Part shown: piece after piece, positions 48,308 through 58,092 of the stretch
How the letters are laid out: every line of letters begins with the position of its first letter
How positions within the stretch are numbered: position 1 is the first letter of the stretch
Notes under the pieces: model-generated
Database searches by the model: none
Seen by the model: only the letters and a program-made list of their open reading frames with translations
What the model was told of the DNA's origin: nothing
Assembly (NCBI RefSeq): GCF_001667505.1
Contig: NZ_LZHZ01000008.1
Coordinates: 1 to 64,000, forward strand
Source of the DNA: Mycobacterium sp. ACS1612
GTDB taxonomy: Bacteria; Actinomycetota; Actinomycetes; Mycobacteriales; Mycobacteriaceae
Length of the DNA: 64,000 bases
Reading direction: 5' to 3'
Translations under genes and position numbers: made by a program

Positions 48308-49348
48308 TCAGTGCCCGCCTTCCGGTGCGTCGAGTTCCAGTCGCACGCCGAGCAGTCGGACGGGGCGGTCGAGCTCGAACTGGGCGAGCAGTTCCTGCGC
48401 GGTCCGCTTGACCGGCTCGGCGTCGGTGGTCGGCGCGGGGAGCTTGCGGATCTTCGTCCTGGTGTAAAAGGTCTTGGTGCGCACGGTGACTGCGACCCGG
48501 GTGACGACACGGCCCTGTTCGACAATCTCGTCGAGCGTCTGCTGAGCCAGATCGTCTACCGCGCACGCCATTTCGGCGCGGTCGGTGAGATCCTGCGCGA
48601 AGGTGACGACGTGGCTGCGTGAGCGGGGGACCCATGGCTCGGCGCTGACGTTGGTGTCGCCGCCGCCCTTGGCCAGCAGCAGTATCCACAGCCCGGTGGT
48701 CGGCCCGAACGTCGACGTCAGCAGCGTGGCATCGGTCGCGGCGAGGTCGGCGACGGTGGTGATGCCGAGTCCCGCAAGCTTTTTGGCGGTTTTCGGGCCG
48801 ACGCCCCACAGCGCATCGACCTCGCGGTCGCCCATCACGGCCATCCAGTTCTCATCGGTGAGTCGGTAGATTCCCGCCGGCTTGCCGAAGCCGGTGGCCA
48901 CCTTGGCGCGCTGCTTGTTATCACTGATACCCACTGAACAGGACAACTCCGTCTGGCCTACAACTTGTCGGATCTGTTCGGCCAGTCGCACCGGGTCCTC
49001 GACGTCGGCGCCGACATAGGCCTCGTCCCAGCCCCATACTTCGACGGGGTGGCCGAGGTCGCGCAGCAGGTTCATCACTTCTTCGGAGGCCTCGTCATAG
49101 GCCGCGGTGTCGAGCGGCAGGAACGTCGCGTCGGGGCACTTGCGGGCCGCGGTGCGAAGCGGCATGCCCGCGTGCACGCCGAACGCACGGGCCGGATACG
49201 ACGCGCACGTGACCACCTTGCGTGGCTCGTCGGGATCGCCGTTGCCGCCGACGATGATCGGGAGCCCGGCCAGGTCGGGCCTGCGACGCACCTCAACGGC
49301 GGCCTGGAACTGATCGAGGTCGACGTGCAGGATCCAACGAGGCGTCAT
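48308..49348 (-). CDS. dinP: Y-family DNA polymerase IV (DinP)
   Basis: 346 residues, the same length as remembered M. tuberculosis DinP (Rv3056). It starts WILHVDLDQFQAAVE (first catalytic Asp), has SYPARAFGVHAGMP, EVWGWDEAYVG with the second acidic pair, and the HhH region VDALWGVGPKTAKKLAGLGI; the C-terminal ~110 residues are the little finger. The usual DE of the SIDE motif is present as WDE. It copies past damaged bases. The ATG overlaps the stop of the TetR gene (ATGA), so expression follows that operator. Confidence 0.92.
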   Translation of the reverse strand: MTPRWILHVDLDQFQAAVEVRRRPDLAGLPIIVGGNGDPDEPRKVVTCASYPARAFGVHAGMPLRTAARKCPDATFLPLDTAAYDEASEEVMNLLRDLGHPVEVWGWDEAYVGADVEDPVRLAEQIRQVVGQTELSCSVGISDNKQRAKVATGFGKPAGIYRLTDENWMAVMGDREVDALWGVGPKTAKKLAGLGITTVADLAATDATLLTSTFGPTTGLWILLLAKGGGDTNVSAEPWVPRSRSHVVTFAQDLTDRAEMACAVDDLAQQTLDEIVEQGRVVTRVAVTVRTKTFYTRTKIRKLPAPTTDAEPVKRTAQELLAQFELDRPVRLLGVRLELDAPEGGH

Positions 49349-49953
49349 CGGCCGCAGAGCTTGCCCGCCACGCTTTCCCACGCGTCGCCCAGTTGGTCGA
49401 GTGTCCGGCCGCGTTCGTTCAATTGGAGATGCACGTAGTCGACGTCGAGCAGGGCGTGCAGGGCGTACGCCTGGGCGTCGAGGTCGCCGGTGGTGCCTGC
49501 CTGTTCGAGCAACACTTGAATGTGCCGATGATGCAGCATCATCGGTTCGTTGAACCGCACCAGCGGGTCGCGGTTGGCATCCGACAGCAGCGCCTGGTGG
49601 GCCACCACGAACCGCAACCGCTCGCGGCCATAGGCAAGCAGCCGATCCAATGGGGGCGCACCGGGGCCCAACGGCGGCGGCCCGAACAGGAAGGCCTGCT
49701 GCTGAGCCTTCTCGTCCTCGTCGAGCAGCACGATCATCAACCCGGCTCGGCTGCCGAAGCGCCGGAACAGCGTGCCCTTGCCAACCCCTGCCGCCGTGGC
49801 GATGTCATCGGTGGTGACCGCCTCGGCGCCGCGCTCGGCTATCAGGCGGCGAGCGGCGTCGAGCAGTAACGTTCGGTTGCGGGCAGCGTCGCCCCGCTCC
49901 TGGGGCGCTTGATCGGTGACCTGCAACTCGCGCAGCGGGTGAGAAGCGGTCAT
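49345..49953 (-). CDS. TetR-family regulator upstream of dinP
   Basis: 202 residues. HTH: RNRTLLLDAARRLIAERGAEAVTTDDIATAAGVGKGTLFRRFGSRAGLMI; the rest is a TetR ligand domain. Position matches Rv3055. First gene of the run TetR-dinP-ATPase and divergent from the FMN reductase gene, with a 14-base perfect palindrome between the two. Control of its own operon and of the reductase is likely. Confidence 0.87.
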   Translation of the reverse strand: MTASHPLRELQVTDQAPQERGDAARNRTLLLDAARRLIAERGAEAVTTDDIATAAGVGKGTLFRRFGSRAGLMIVLLDEDEKAQQQAFLFGPPPLGPGAPPLDRLLAYGRERLRFVVAHQALLSDANRDPLVRFNEPMMLHHRHIQVLLEQAGTTGDLDAQAYALHALLDVDYVHLQLNERGRTLDQLGDAWESVAGKLCGR

Positions 49954-49982
49954 GTTTGCAGTTTAGTTCAGGCGGAATAAAT

Positions 49983-49996
49983 CGGACCATGGTCCG
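49983..49996. promoter_or_regulatory. TetR operator candidate CGGACCATGGTCCG
   Basis: Perfect 14-base palindrome midway in the divergent gap between the TetR and reductase genes, 30 bases from the TetR start. Fits a TetR dimer site. Confidence 0.6.
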
Positions 49997-50041
49997 GTTG
50001 GCGCGTGCGATGATCTCCTGACTATGGAAGGGAACGTAGAG

Positions 50042-50584
50042 ATGTCCGACGCCAAGTTGTTGGTGCTGCTGGGAAGCCTGCGCGCTGCCTCGATCAACCG
50101 TCAGTTGGCCGAGCTCGCGACCGAGTCCGCCCCCGAAGGCGTGCACCTGCAGCTGTTCGACCGGCTTGGCGAGCTGCCGTTCTACAACGAGGACATCGAC
50201 ACCGAAGACGTTGCCGAGCCGGTGAAGGCCCTGCGCGCCGCGGCCGCTGACGCCGACGCGGCGCTCGTCGTCACCCCGGAATACAACGGCAGCATCCCCG
50301 GCGTGCTGAAGAACGCAATCGACTGGCTGTCGCGCCCCTTCGGCAACGGCGCGCTGAAGGGCAAACCGGTCGCTGTGATCGGAACGGCGCACGGCCGCTA
50401 CGGCGGCGTGTGGGCGCACGACGAGACGCGCAAGTCGTTCGGCATCGCCGGTGTGCAGGTGGTGGAGGATCTCAAGCTGTCGGTGCAGACGACGGCGTTC
50501 GACGGCAGACATCCCCGGGAGAACGCGGAGATCGCCGCGAATGTGCGTGATGTCGTAGGGAAGCTGGCAGCCGAGGTCGGGTAG
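50042..50584 (+). CDS. NADPH-dependent FMN reductase
   Basis: 180 residues, flavodoxin-like fold. The phosphate-binding loop GSLRAASINRQLA and the flavin loop TPEYNGSIPGVLKNAIDW are the NADPH-dependent FMN/azo reductase signature. It reduces flavins or quinones with NAD(P)H. Corresponds to Rv3054c by position. The chosen ATG has AAGGGA 8-13 bases before it; an ATG 18 bases upstream is an alternative. Divergent from the TetR gene. Confidence 0.87.
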   Translation: MSDAKLLVLLGSLRAASINRQLAELATESAPEGVHLQLFDRLGELPFYNEDIDTEDVAEPVKALRAAAADADAALVVTPEYNGSIPGVLKNAIDWLSRPFGNGALKGKPVAVIGTAHGRYGGVWAHDETRKSFGIAGVQVVEDLKLSVQTTAFDGRHPRENAEIAANVRDVVGKLAAEVG

Positions 50585-51192
50585 TGCACTACTCGTGACG
50601 GCGCTGGTCCGCGCGCCGCAGCATTCGGGTATGTGCGGATTCACTCGGACTCTGTCGCTGATGGTGCTGACGGTCGTCTCGGGCATCGGGAGGGCCAAGC
50701 CGGCCTCGCCCGCTGGCGCCCCGCCGACCCTTCCGCCCGGTACCCGGATCTGTGAGCCCGCCAAGGCGCGCTGCTGATTTGCGCTTTGCTGTTACGTCAC
50801 CGTGACAGTTCGCGCCGCCAGGCCTGTCGGTGGTCGGTGGTAGACCAGGGTGACGCGCCGCGACACGACCCGAATGTGACATGCGACACGCCCGGCCAAA
50901 CGCTGGCTGACAGCTTACGACCAGGGAATTTCAGAAATGTTATTCAGAACATCTTGTATCCCTTCGTAATGTCAGACACTAGGTGTAGTGTTTCGAGCAC
51001 CGACAGACCCCCACCGGTACATGTACCTTCCAGGGTCGGCCGGAGGCCAGAAGTCCGGCGGTGTCGGTTCCCAGACGCACCGGGCAGCAGCCCCGGACGC
51101 CTGGAATTTTGAGGGCCCGAGGGCCGCTGAATTTCAGCGACAAGCAGTAACCGACCAGTTGCCAGTCCGTCCGCAGAGGAGCCGTACCGAAG
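50585..51192. other. 608-base gap upstream of nrdH
   Basis: No convincing gene: the open frames on both strands here are short and lack recognisable protein features. The downstream third holds an NrdR box and the nrd promoter. The long A/T-richer stretch around 50920-50990 is the likely promoter, leaving a leader of about 200 bases before nrdH. No cobalamin-riboswitch signature was found. Confidence 0.5.
50976..50991. promoter_or_regulatory. NrdR box
   Basis: ACACTAGGTGTAGTGT fits the NrdR consensus (acaCwAtATaTwGtgt) in length, ends and symmetry. NrdR represses ribonucleotide reductase operons when dATP/ATP is ample. A second box about 31 bases away, usual for NrdR, is not clear. Confidence 0.65.
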
Positions 51193-51444
51193 ATGACGCA
51201 ACCTTCGATCACCGTGTACACCAAGCCCGCATGCGTGCAGTGCAACGCCACCTACAAGGCGCTGGACAAGCAGGGCATCGCCTACGAGAAGGTTGACATC
51301 ACCCTGGACAGCGAGGCCCGCGACTACGTCATGGCGCTGGGCTACCTGCAGGCACCCGTCGTGGTCGCCGGCAACGAGCACTGGTCGGGGTTCCGGCCGG
51401 ACCGCATCAAGGCCCTGTCCGGGGCGGTCGCGGCGACGGCATAA
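51193..51444 (+). CDS. nrdH: NrdH-redoxin
   Basis: 83 residues, glutaredoxin-like protein that reduces class Ib ribonucleotide reductase with electrons from thioredoxin reductase. Active-site CVQC follows the KPA segment near residue 11; the C-terminal [10 protein letters not shown] is characteristic of NrdH. First gene of the nrdHIE operon, about 200 bases downstream of the NrdR box. Confidence 0.95.
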   Translation: MTQPSITVYTKPACVQCNATYKALDKQGIAYEKVDITLDSEARDYVMALGYLQAPVVVAGNEHWSGFRPDRIKALSGAVAATA

Positions 51445-51485
51445 AGAAGGGGTACTCCGAAAGGCGGAAAGGAGGGGACGTCGAG

Positions 51486-51935
51486 ATGACACCGCGCAAC
51501 CTCGTCTACTTCTCCAGCGTGTCGGAGAACACCCACCGCTTCGTCGAGAAGCTGGGGCTGCCCGCCATCCGGATCCCGTTGCACGGACGCATCGAGGTCG
51601 ATGAGCCGTACGTGCTGGTGCTGCCCACCTACGGCGGCGGGCGCGCCACCCCGGACATCAACGATGGCGGCTACGTGCCCAAGCAGGTCATCGCGTTTCT
51701 GAACAACGAACACAACCGGTCGTTGATCCGCGGCGTCATCGCCGCGGGCAACAACAACTTCGGCGCCGAGTTCGCCTACGCGGGCAACGTGGTTTCCCGC
51801 AAGTGCGGTGTGCCGTATCTGTATCGCTTCGAACTCATGGGAACCCCCGACGACGTGGAAGCCGTCCGCGCGGGCTTGGAAGACTTTTGGAAGGACCAGA
51901 CGTGCCACCAACCGTCACAGCTGCAGAGCCTGTAA
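51486..51935 (+). CDS. nrdI: NrdI flavodoxin-like protein
   Basis: 149 residues. [16 protein letters not shown] is the FMN phosphate loop, PTYGGG and the loop [15 protein letters not shown] the isoalloxazine-binding parts. NrdI supplies the oxidant for the dimanganese-tyrosyl cofactor of NrdF. AAAGGAGGGG sits before the ATG. Its 3' end overlaps nrdE by 34 bases. Confidence 0.95.
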   Translation: MTPRNLVYFSSVSENTHRFVEKLGLPAIRIPLHGRIEVDEPYVLVLPTYGGGRATPDINDGGYVPKQVIAFLNNEHNRSLIRGVIAAGNNNFGAEFAYAGNVVSRKCGVPYLYRFELMGTPDDVEAVRAGLEDFWKDQTCHQPSQLQSL

Positions 51936-54073
51936 CGACCGACGCGCCGGGTGCGCTGCCGGGGGAGACGGACTACCACGCCCTCAACGCGATGCTGAAT
52001 CTGTACGACGCCGAGGGCAAGATTCAGTTCGACAAGGACCGCGAGGCCGCCCATCAGTACTTCCTGCAACACGTCAACCAGAACACGGTCTTCTTCCACA
52101 ACTACGACGAGAAGCTGGATTACCTGATCCAGAAGGAGTACTACGAGCGCGAGGTGCTCGACCAGTATTCACGCAACTTCGTCAAGACGCTGCTGGACCG
52201 GGCCTACGCCAAGAAGTTCCGGTTTCCGACGTTCCTCGGCGCGTTCAAGTACTACACCAGCTACACGCTGAAGACATTCGACGGTAAGCGGTATTTGGAG
52301 CGGTTCGAGGACCGGGTCGTGATGGTGGCGCTGACGCTGGCCGCGGGGGACACGTCGCTGGCGGAGAAGCTGGTCGACGAGATCATGGACGGCCGCTTCC
52401 AGCCGGCCACCCCGACGTTCCTGAACTCGGGCAAGAAGCAGCGCGGTGAGCCGGTCAGCTGCTTCCTGCTGCGCATCGAGGACAACATGGAGTCGATCGG
52501 ACGCTCCATCAACTCCGCGCTGCAGCTGTCCAAGCGCGGCGGTGGAGTCGCGTTGCTGCTGTCCAACATTCGCGAACACGGCGCGCCGATCAAGAACATC
52601 GAGAACCAGAGCTCCGGCGTCATCCCGATCATGAAGCTGTTGGAGGACTCGTTCTCCTACGCCAACCAACTCGGTGCGCGCCAGGGCGCCGGCGCGGTGT
52701 ATCTGCACGCGCACCATCCGGACATCCACCGCTTCCTGGACACCAAGCGGGAGAACGCCGACGAGAAGATCCGGATCAAGACGCTCTCGCTTGGCGTGGT
52801 GATCCCGGACATCACGTTCGAGTTGGCGAAGAAGAACGAGGACATGTACCTGTTCTCGCCGTATGACGTCGAGCGGGTGTACGGCGTTCCGTTCGCGGAC
52901 ATCTCGGTGACCGAGAAGTACTACGAGATGCTCGACGACGCGCGGATCCGCAAGACGAAGATCAAGGCGCGCGAGTTCTTCCAGACGCTGGCCGAGTTGC
53001 AGTTCGAGTCGGGCTACCCGTACATCATGTTCGAGGACACGGTGAACCGGGCCAATCCGATCGAGGGCAAGATCACGCACTCCAACTTGTGCTCGGAAAT
53101 TCTGCAGGTGTCGACGCCGTCGGTGTTCAATGATGACCTGAGCTACGCCAAAGTGGGCAAGGACATCTCGTGCAACCTCGGCTCGCTGAACATCGCCAAG
53201 GCGATGGACTCGCCGGACTTCGCCCAGACCATCGAGGTGGCCATCCGAGCGTTGACGGCGGTATCCGATCAGACGCACATCTACTCGGTGCCGTCGATCG
53301 AGCAGGGCAACAACGACTCTCACGCGATCGGGTTGGGGCAGATGAACCTGCACGGATACCTGGCCCGTGAGCGCATCTTCTACGGCTCCGAAGAGGGCAT
53401 CGACTTCACGAACATCTACTTCTATTGCGTGCTGTATCACGCGCTGAGGGCGTCGAACAAGATCGCCATCGAGCGCGGCGCGCACTTCAAGGGCTTCGAG
53501 AAGTCGAAGTACGCGACCGGCGAGTTCTTCGATAAGTACACCGCGCAGGTGTGGGAGCCGAAGACCGACAAGGTGAAGCAGTTGTTCGCCGATGCGGGCA
53601 TTCACATTCCGACGCAAGAGGATTGGACTCGGTTGAAGGAGTCGGTGGGCAAGCACGGCATCTACAACCAGAACCTGCAGGCGGTTCCGCCGACGGGCTC
53701 GATCAGCTACATCAACCATTCGACCAGTTCGATTCACCCGATCGCGTCGAAGGTGGAGATCCGCAAGGAAGGCAAGATCGGCCGGGTGTACTACCCGGCG
53801 CCGTACATGACCAACGACAACCTGGAGTTCTACCAGGACGCCTACGAGATCGGCTACGAGAAGGTCATCGACACGTACGCCGCGGCGACACAGCACGTCG
53901 ACCAGGGTCTGAGCCTGACGCTGTTCTTCAAGGACACCGCAACCACGCGTGATGTGAACAAGGCGCAGATCTACGCCTGGCGCAAGGGAATCAAGACGCT
54001 GTACTACATCCGGCTACGCCAGATGGCTCTCGAGGGCACTGAGGTGGAGGGTTGCGTCAGCTGCATGCTATGA
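51902..54073 (+). CDS. nrdE: class Ib ribonucleotide reductase large subunit
   Basis: 723 residues. ATPTFLNSG and [15 protein letters not shown] carry the first active-site Cys; NLCSEI has the radical Cys/Glu; the C-terminal redox pair is EGCVSCML. It reduces ribonucleoside diphosphates with NrdF, which is not in the window. The GTG inside nrdI was chosen because it begins the family N-terminus ([14 protein letters not shown] follows); codons before it are read in another frame of nrdI. Confidence 0.95.
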   Translation: MPPTVTAAEPVTTDAPGALPGETDYHALNAMLNLYDAEGKIQFDKDREAAHQYFLQHVNQNTVFFHNYDEKLDYLIQKEYYEREVLDQYSRNFVKTLLDRAYAKKFRFPTFLGAFKYYTSYTLKTFDGKRYLERFEDRVVMVALTLAAGDTSLAEKLVDEIMDGRFQPATPTFLNSGKKQRGEPVSCFLLRIEDNMESIGRSINSALQLSKRGGGVALLLSNIREHGAPIKNIENQSSGVIPIMKLLEDSFSYANQLGARQGAGAVYLHAHHPDIHRFLDTKRENADEKIRIKTLSLGVVIPDITFELAKKNEDMYLFSPYDVERVYGVPFADISVTEKYYEMLDDARIRKTKIKAREFFQTLAELQFESGYPYIMFEDTVNRANPIEGKITHSNLCSEILQVSTPSVFNDDLSYAKVGKDISCNLGSLNIAKAMDSPDFAQTIEVAIRALTAVSDQTHIYSVPSIEQGNNDSHAIGLGQMNLHGYLARERIFYGSEEGIDFTNIYFYCVLYHALRASNKIAIERGAHFKGFEKSKYATGEFFDKYTAQVWEPKTDKVKQLFADAGIHIPTQEDWTRLKESVGKHGIYNQNLQAVPPTGSISYINHSTSSIHPIASKVEIRKEGKIGRVYYPAPYMTNDNLEFYQDAYEIGYEKVIDTYAAATQHVDQGLSLTLFFKDTATTRDVNKAQIYAWRKGIKTLYYIRLRQMALEGTEVEGCVSCML

Positions 54074-54093
54074 GGCCGGCTGGCGTAGGACCT

Positions 54094-54933
54094 TCACCCA
54101 TGCGGTTTGAACGTGTAGGTCTCACCGTGCGCGAGGTAGACGAATTCGGCGCTGGCCGTTGAGGTCTGGGCGGCCTTCTTGAAGTCGTCGAGTCCGGAGA
54201 GAAAGACCGAGAAGTCGTTGTAGTGGATCGGGATGGCGGTCTTCGGTTTGGTGATCTCGACGGCCTTGACTCCTTGCTCGCCGGTCATCGTGACCACGGT
54301 GAGGAGGAATGTGGTGCCACCGGTGTGCACCAGACCGAGGTCGATGTCGGGATACCGGCGCGGGATCTCCTCGAGGCTGTCGACGAGCATCGTGTCACCG
54401 GTGATGTAGAGCCGGTACAGGTGATCGGAGCCCCTGCTGAAGTCGAGCAGGTGCCCATTGACAGGCATCAACAGCCCGTCGACTTCCTCCTCGGTGGCGT
54501 GCTTGGCCGGCATGGCGGTGATGTTCAGCGTCGCGTCGCCCTTGTGCACCACGAGCGATTCCCAGGTACCCAGCGCATGGCCCTGTTCGAAGCCTAGACC
54601 GCCGAGCTTTTCCACTGCGTCGGCCGTTGAGACGATCGGCAGTTTCTTGTCGAGCTCCTGTGCGGCGACGTCATCGAAATGATCGCCGTGGTAGTGCGAC
54701 AAGACCACCAAGTCGATCGGCGGCAGGTCAGCGATCTGGCAGGCGGGCTCGACCTCGCGTCGAGCCCAGATGCCGTGGCCCAGATGGACGTGCTCACCTT
54801 TGTGCAGGAAGGCGGGATCAGTCAGGATCGTCAGCCCGCCGAACCGGATCAAGGTGGTGGCGTTACCTATGAAATACACCTCGCCCTGATCGAAATCCGC
54901 TGCTGCACTGCAGTTTAGCTCCAAAACATTCAT
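54094..54933 (-). CDS. MBL-fold metal-dependent hydrolase (UlaG-like)
   Basis: 279 residues of the metallo-beta-lactamase fold. Metal motif SHYHGDHFD near residue 82, later His in PAKHATEE, Asp in YITGDTM and a last His in IPIHYND. The group includes UlaG lactonases and many uncharacterised hydrolases. It converges on nrdE, whose function is unrelated. A 33-base gap separates it from the molybdoenzyme gene upstream on the same strand, so the two may be one operon. Confidence 0.83.
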   Translation of the reverse strand: MNVLELNCSAAADFDQGEVYFIGNATTLIRFGGLTILTDPAFLHKGEHVHLGHGIWARREVEPACQIADLPPIDLVVLSHYHGDHFDDVAAQELDKKLPIVSTADAVEKLGGLGFEQGHALGTWESLVVHKGDATLNITAMPAKHATEEEVDGLLMPVNGHLLDFSRGSDHLYRLYITGDTMLVDSLEEIPRRYPDIDLGLVHTGGTTFLLTVVTMTGEQGVKAVEITKPKTAIPIHYNDFSVFLSGLDDFKKAAQTSTASAEFVYLAHGETYTFKPHG

Positions 54934-54966
54934 CTTCGGCTCTCCTTTGAGGGTGGTGCGCGACCG

Positions 54967-56097
54967 TTACGCGTTTTCCGGTTCGGGATCGGGATGCCGC
55001 AACTCCGATGTGGTCCCGACGGTCAGCTCGATGCGGGCCCAGGCATGGTTGCCGTACCCGCGCGGATTCCACAACGAAGCCGCGGACTCCGGCTGAAGCA
55101 GGCCGGTGTCGTCCCAGGCCCGCGCGATGACGCTCAAAGGTCCGGGCTTCGCGTCCACGGTGAGCGACCAGGGCCGCCACGCCCACTGACTTGGCGCGCG
55201 ATGAAGGTTGGCCTGCTGCCAGCTGCCCCCGCCGTCAATGGACACGTCTACCCGCGCGACGCTGTGGCCGTCGCTGGCGATCCCGTACCCGCGGATGGTC
55301 AGCGGACCTGGCGCGACCTGGTCACCGTCGTCAGGAACCAAGATGTCGCAGTTGAGTTCGAGCGTGGACAGCGAAATGCCCTCGCCCGGTCCCGCAGTAT
55401 CGGCGTCCACCTCGGGTGGCAGGATCCGGTAATCGAGAGCCTGAAAGTAGTTCTGTGACGGGATGGATTGAACCGTGATCCCGGTGACCCATTTGACGCT
55501 GCGGGCCCCGATGTATCCGGGGACGACGACGCGCACAGGGCCGCCGTGGGCGCGTGGTAGCGCTTGGCCATTCATCTGCCAGGCCAGTAGCACCTCGTCA
55601 GCCATCGCCTTCCTGAGCGGGATGGAGCCGCCGAAGGACTGCACGGGCCGCGCCTCCTGCGCGACGTCCGGCGCGACGAACGCCACATGAAGGCCGTCAT
55701 CCTGATGGACGCCAGCCGCATGCAGGATGTCTGACAGCCGTACGCCGCGCCACTTGGCGGTCGAGATCGCACCGCGATCCCAGGGGGCCTTGCCGGGTAT
55801 CGGCCGCACGCGCAGCAGCTCCGCGCGCCGGTTGCCCGCACACGCCAGCGTGGCTATCACCCAGTGCTGATTGAACCGGGTGGTCAGGTCCTCGTAGTCC
55901 AGGGTGAGCGGCTTGTCGACCAGCCCGTCGACGGTCAGCTGCCACTCGTCGATGGCGATGTCCGGAAAGGGTCCGTGATTGCGGCCATAGAACGCATCCA
56001 CCGGGGTGATCTCACTACTCGCCAACACCGAGGGTGGCGGCTCGGCGTTGTACGGCAGTTGGCTGCGCACAATCATGTCGTCGCGCTTATTCCACAT
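54967..56097 (-). CDS. sulfite oxidase-family molybdopterin oxidoreductase
   Basis: 376 residues. The Mo-cofactor domain (about residues 45-220) has the molybdenum-ligating Cys86 in LACAGNRR, then GGPVRVVVPGYIGARSVKW, which anchors the cofactor. Residues ~240-376 form the Ig-like dimerisation domain (DVSIDGGGSWQQA, NPRGYGNHAWARIEL). No heme b5 domain and no Tat signal, so it is cytosolic and needs an external acceptor. The ATG was preferred to a GTG 36 bases upstream because GGGGTG precedes it. Sulfite or another oxyanion is the probable substrate. Confidence 0.83.
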   Translation of the reverse strand: MWNKRDDMIVRSQLPYNAEPPPSVLASSEITPVDAFYGRNHGPFPDIAIDEWQLTVDGLVDKPLTLDYEDLTTRFNQHWVIATLACAGNRRAELLRVRPIPGKAPWDRGAISTAKWRGVRLSDILHAAGVHQDDGLHVAFVAPDVAQEARPVQSFGGSIPLRKAMADEVLLAWQMNGQALPRAHGGPVRVVVPGYIGARSVKWVTGITVQSIPSQNYFQALDYRILPPEVDADTAGPGEGISLSTLELNCDILVPDDGDQVAPGPLTIRGYGIASDGHSVARVDVSIDGGGSWQQANLHRAPSQWAWRPWSLTVDAKPGPLSVIARAWDDTGLLQPESAASLWNPRGYGNHAWARIELTVGTTSELRHPDPEPENA

Positions 56098-56295
56098 CTG
56101 CGCACCCCACGCCCGGAGTGTTTGCAACCACAAGGAATTCGCTCAACATCGCGCACCGTGCCCGGCGGCTTGGCGAGGGTTCCCCGCACCGTGCAGGGGA
56201 GGCGAAGACGCGGTAGGCGGGCTTCCTACCATTGCCAGAAATCGGATGCTCATTTCGGAGGACCTTTCTCGTTTGTCGATCTGATGATGGGGTGG

Positions 56296-56946
56296 TTATT
56301 CAGGCCAGGAGCTGCTGAGGACGATGTCGACGAAGTCGTCGGGGACGAATGTGGGGTCGTAGTGCTGGAGTACGTCGGCGTTCATGACGCCAAAGGTGGT
56401 GTGCGGCCGGTGTTTTAGGCCGTTGGCCAAGGCGGCGAGGAAGCTGCGTTTGAAATCCGGGCGCGGGTGAGCAGTGGTGATGGCTGTGATCGCATCTGAA
56501 GAGAGTTGGTCGCGGCCGACGCCGACCACGTCGGTCTCGACACCGGCCTTGACCAACGCGATTTCGGGGTCAAGGAATTGAGTCACTCCGGGCGTCGTAT
56601 GCAGCGCGATACTCAGCCATACCTTGCGTACGTCAGCCCTGTCGACTCCGCGGTCCAGCAGGAAGTCGCGTGCCGCGTTGGCACCGTCGACTTCGAAGCG
56701 CAGCACCGAGGAGCGGTAGCGTCGAGTGAGGCCGAAGTCGTGGAACATCGCCCCGGCGTAGAGCAATTCGGGATCTGTCTGCAGGCCGAGGCGACGGCCC
56801 TGCAGCGCGGCGAACAGGAACACCCTGCGGGAGTGGTCGAACAGCACGTCGTCTTCGGAGTCGCGAATGAACTCAGTCACTTCGCGCACCAGTGCGGTGT
56901 CGGGGATCGCCACGCCGGCAATGGTGTGGGTCGGCTGAGGGGCCAT
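56296..56946 (-). CDS. HD-domain protein
   Basis: 216 residues. HD metal ligands: DHSRRVFLFA near residue 37 and AMFHDFGL near residue 67, with LSIALHTTPG after. It resembles cyanamide hydratase-like and DUF-type HD phosphohydrolases; the exact reaction is not visible. The second ATG of the frame was chosen because AGGAGA lies seven bases before it. Divergent from the GlxA-like regulator gene, which may control it. Confidence 0.8.
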   Translation of the reverse strand: MAPQPTHTIAGVAIPDTALVREVTEFIRDSEDDVLFDHSRRVFLFAALQGRRLGLQTDPELLYAGAMFHDFGLTRRYRSSVLRFEVDGANAARDFLLDRGVDRADVRKVWLSIALHTTPGVTQFLDPEIALVKAGVETDVVGVGRDQLSSDAITAITTAHPRPDFKRSFLAALANGLKHRPHTTFGVMNADVLQHYDPTFVPDDFVDIVLSSSWPE

Positions 56947-57046
56947 GGTCATCTCTCCTAGGGCGGGGCTGCATCTACCACTCTGTGCCGGTTCAATGTC
57001 ATAAACGCACGGCTATTGCGACCTCATGCCCTCAAAAAGGGACACA

Positions 57047-58072
57047 ATGGCATGCGTGGTGCAAGCCGATGCGCATTCGCGGGTGGTGGTGGTCGTCGTT
57101 TTCGACGGGGTGACGCTGTTAGATGTCGCGGGGGCGGCCGAAGTCTTCGCCGAAGCCAACCGGTTCGGCGCGGATTATCAGCTCAGGATCGCGTCGGTGG
57201 ATGGGCGCGATGTGACGACGTCGATCGGAACCCGGCTAGGTGTCACTGACAGCCTCTGGTCAATAGAAGTCGCCGATACCGTGCTGGTCGCCGGCAGTGA
57301 CAATCTGCCTGCGCGGGCGATTGATCCCACGCTGGTCGCGGCCGTCAAAGCGGTGGCCGGCCGGACCCGGCGTCTGGCGTCCGTCTGCACGGGGTCGTTC
57401 ATCCTCGCGCAGGCCGGTCTGCTGAACGGCCGACGTGCCACCACGCACTGGCACGAAACTCGGTTGCTCGCCCGCGCCTTTCCCGACATCACCGTTGAGC
57501 CAGACGCGATCTTCGTCCGTGACGGTGATGTCTTCACCTCGGCCGGGGTGTCGTCGGGGATCGACCTCGCGCTCGCCCTGGTCGAACAGGATTGTGGCAC
57601 CGACCTCGTCCGCGACGTGGCCCGCTGGTTGGTCGTGTATCTGAAACGCGCAGGGGGGCAATCACAATTCTCGACGCTGGTCGAGGCCAGTCCGCCACCT
57701 CAGTCCGCGCTGCGAGCGGTCACCGATGCGATTGCGTACAACCCTGGCGCGGACCACAGTGTGAAAAGTCTTGCCGCGCGCGCATCCCTGAGCACCCGAC
57801 AGTTGACACGGCTGTTTCGATCCGAACTCGGAACAACCCCAGCCAATTACGTCGAACTGGCGCGAATCGACGCCGCCCGCTCGGCGCTTGACGCTGGCCG
57901 CACCGTCTCCGAGACCGCGCACTTGGCAGGGTTCGGCAGCACCGAGAGCCTCCGCCGCGCATTCATCGCCCACCTCGGCCTCTCGCCAAAGGCCTATCGA
58001 GACAGATTCCGCACCGCCGCCCGCGACGGTGAGTCCGGCAGTCTGCTGGACTCTGAGAACGAAACAGTCTGA
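57047..58072 (+). CDS. GlxA-family regulator (DJ-1/PfpI plus AraC domain)
   Basis: 341 residues. Residues ~10-180 are a DJ-1/PfpI amidotransferase-like domain with the nucleophile-elbow block LASVCTGSFILAQAGLL. Residues ~205-320 hold two AraC helix-turn-helices (VKSLAARASLSTRQLTRLFRSELG, and TAHLAGFGSTESLRRAFIAHLGLSP). These are usually activators, with the N-domain as sensor. AAGGGA at good distance supports this ATG over one 21 bases upstream. It lies between the HD and GMC genes. Confidence 0.88.
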   Translation: MACVVQADAHSRVVVVVVFDGVTLLDVAGAAEVFAEANRFGADYQLRIASVDGRDVTTSIGTRLGVTDSLWSIEVADTVLVAGSDNLPARAIDPTLVAAVKAVAGRTRRLASVCTGSFILAQAGLLNGRRATTHWHETRLLARAFPDITVEPDAIFVRDGDVFTSAGVSSGIDLALALVEQDCGTDLVRDVARWLVVYLKRAGGQSQFSTLVEASPPPQSALRAVTDAIAYNPGADHSVKSLAARASLSTRQLTRLFRSELGTTPANYVELARIDAARSALDAGRTVSETAHLAGFGSTESLRRAFIAHLGLSPKAYRDRFRTAARDGESGSLLDSENETV

Positions 58073-58092
58073 AGTGACTGAGCAATCGTCGA

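Noticed and set aside
50595..50777. 60-residue open frame on the plus strand upstream of nrdH, with a short hydrophobic stretch.
   Set aside because: No clear ribosome site or family; could be a small secreted peptide but support is too weak.
50589..50882. Arginine-rich 97-residue open frame on the minus strand upstream of nrdH.
   Set aside because: Composition looks like a random high-GC frame, no ribosome site and no recognisable domain.
50780..51192. Cobalamin riboswitch before the nrd genes.
   Set aside because: No B12-box-like sequence found; the operon is class Ib, not B12-dependent.
56160..56215. CRISPR-like repeat, because of a CCCCGCAC...GTGCAGGGG dyad.
   Set aside because: Single copy without spaced repeats; at most a small hairpin in the promoter of the molybdoenzyme gene.
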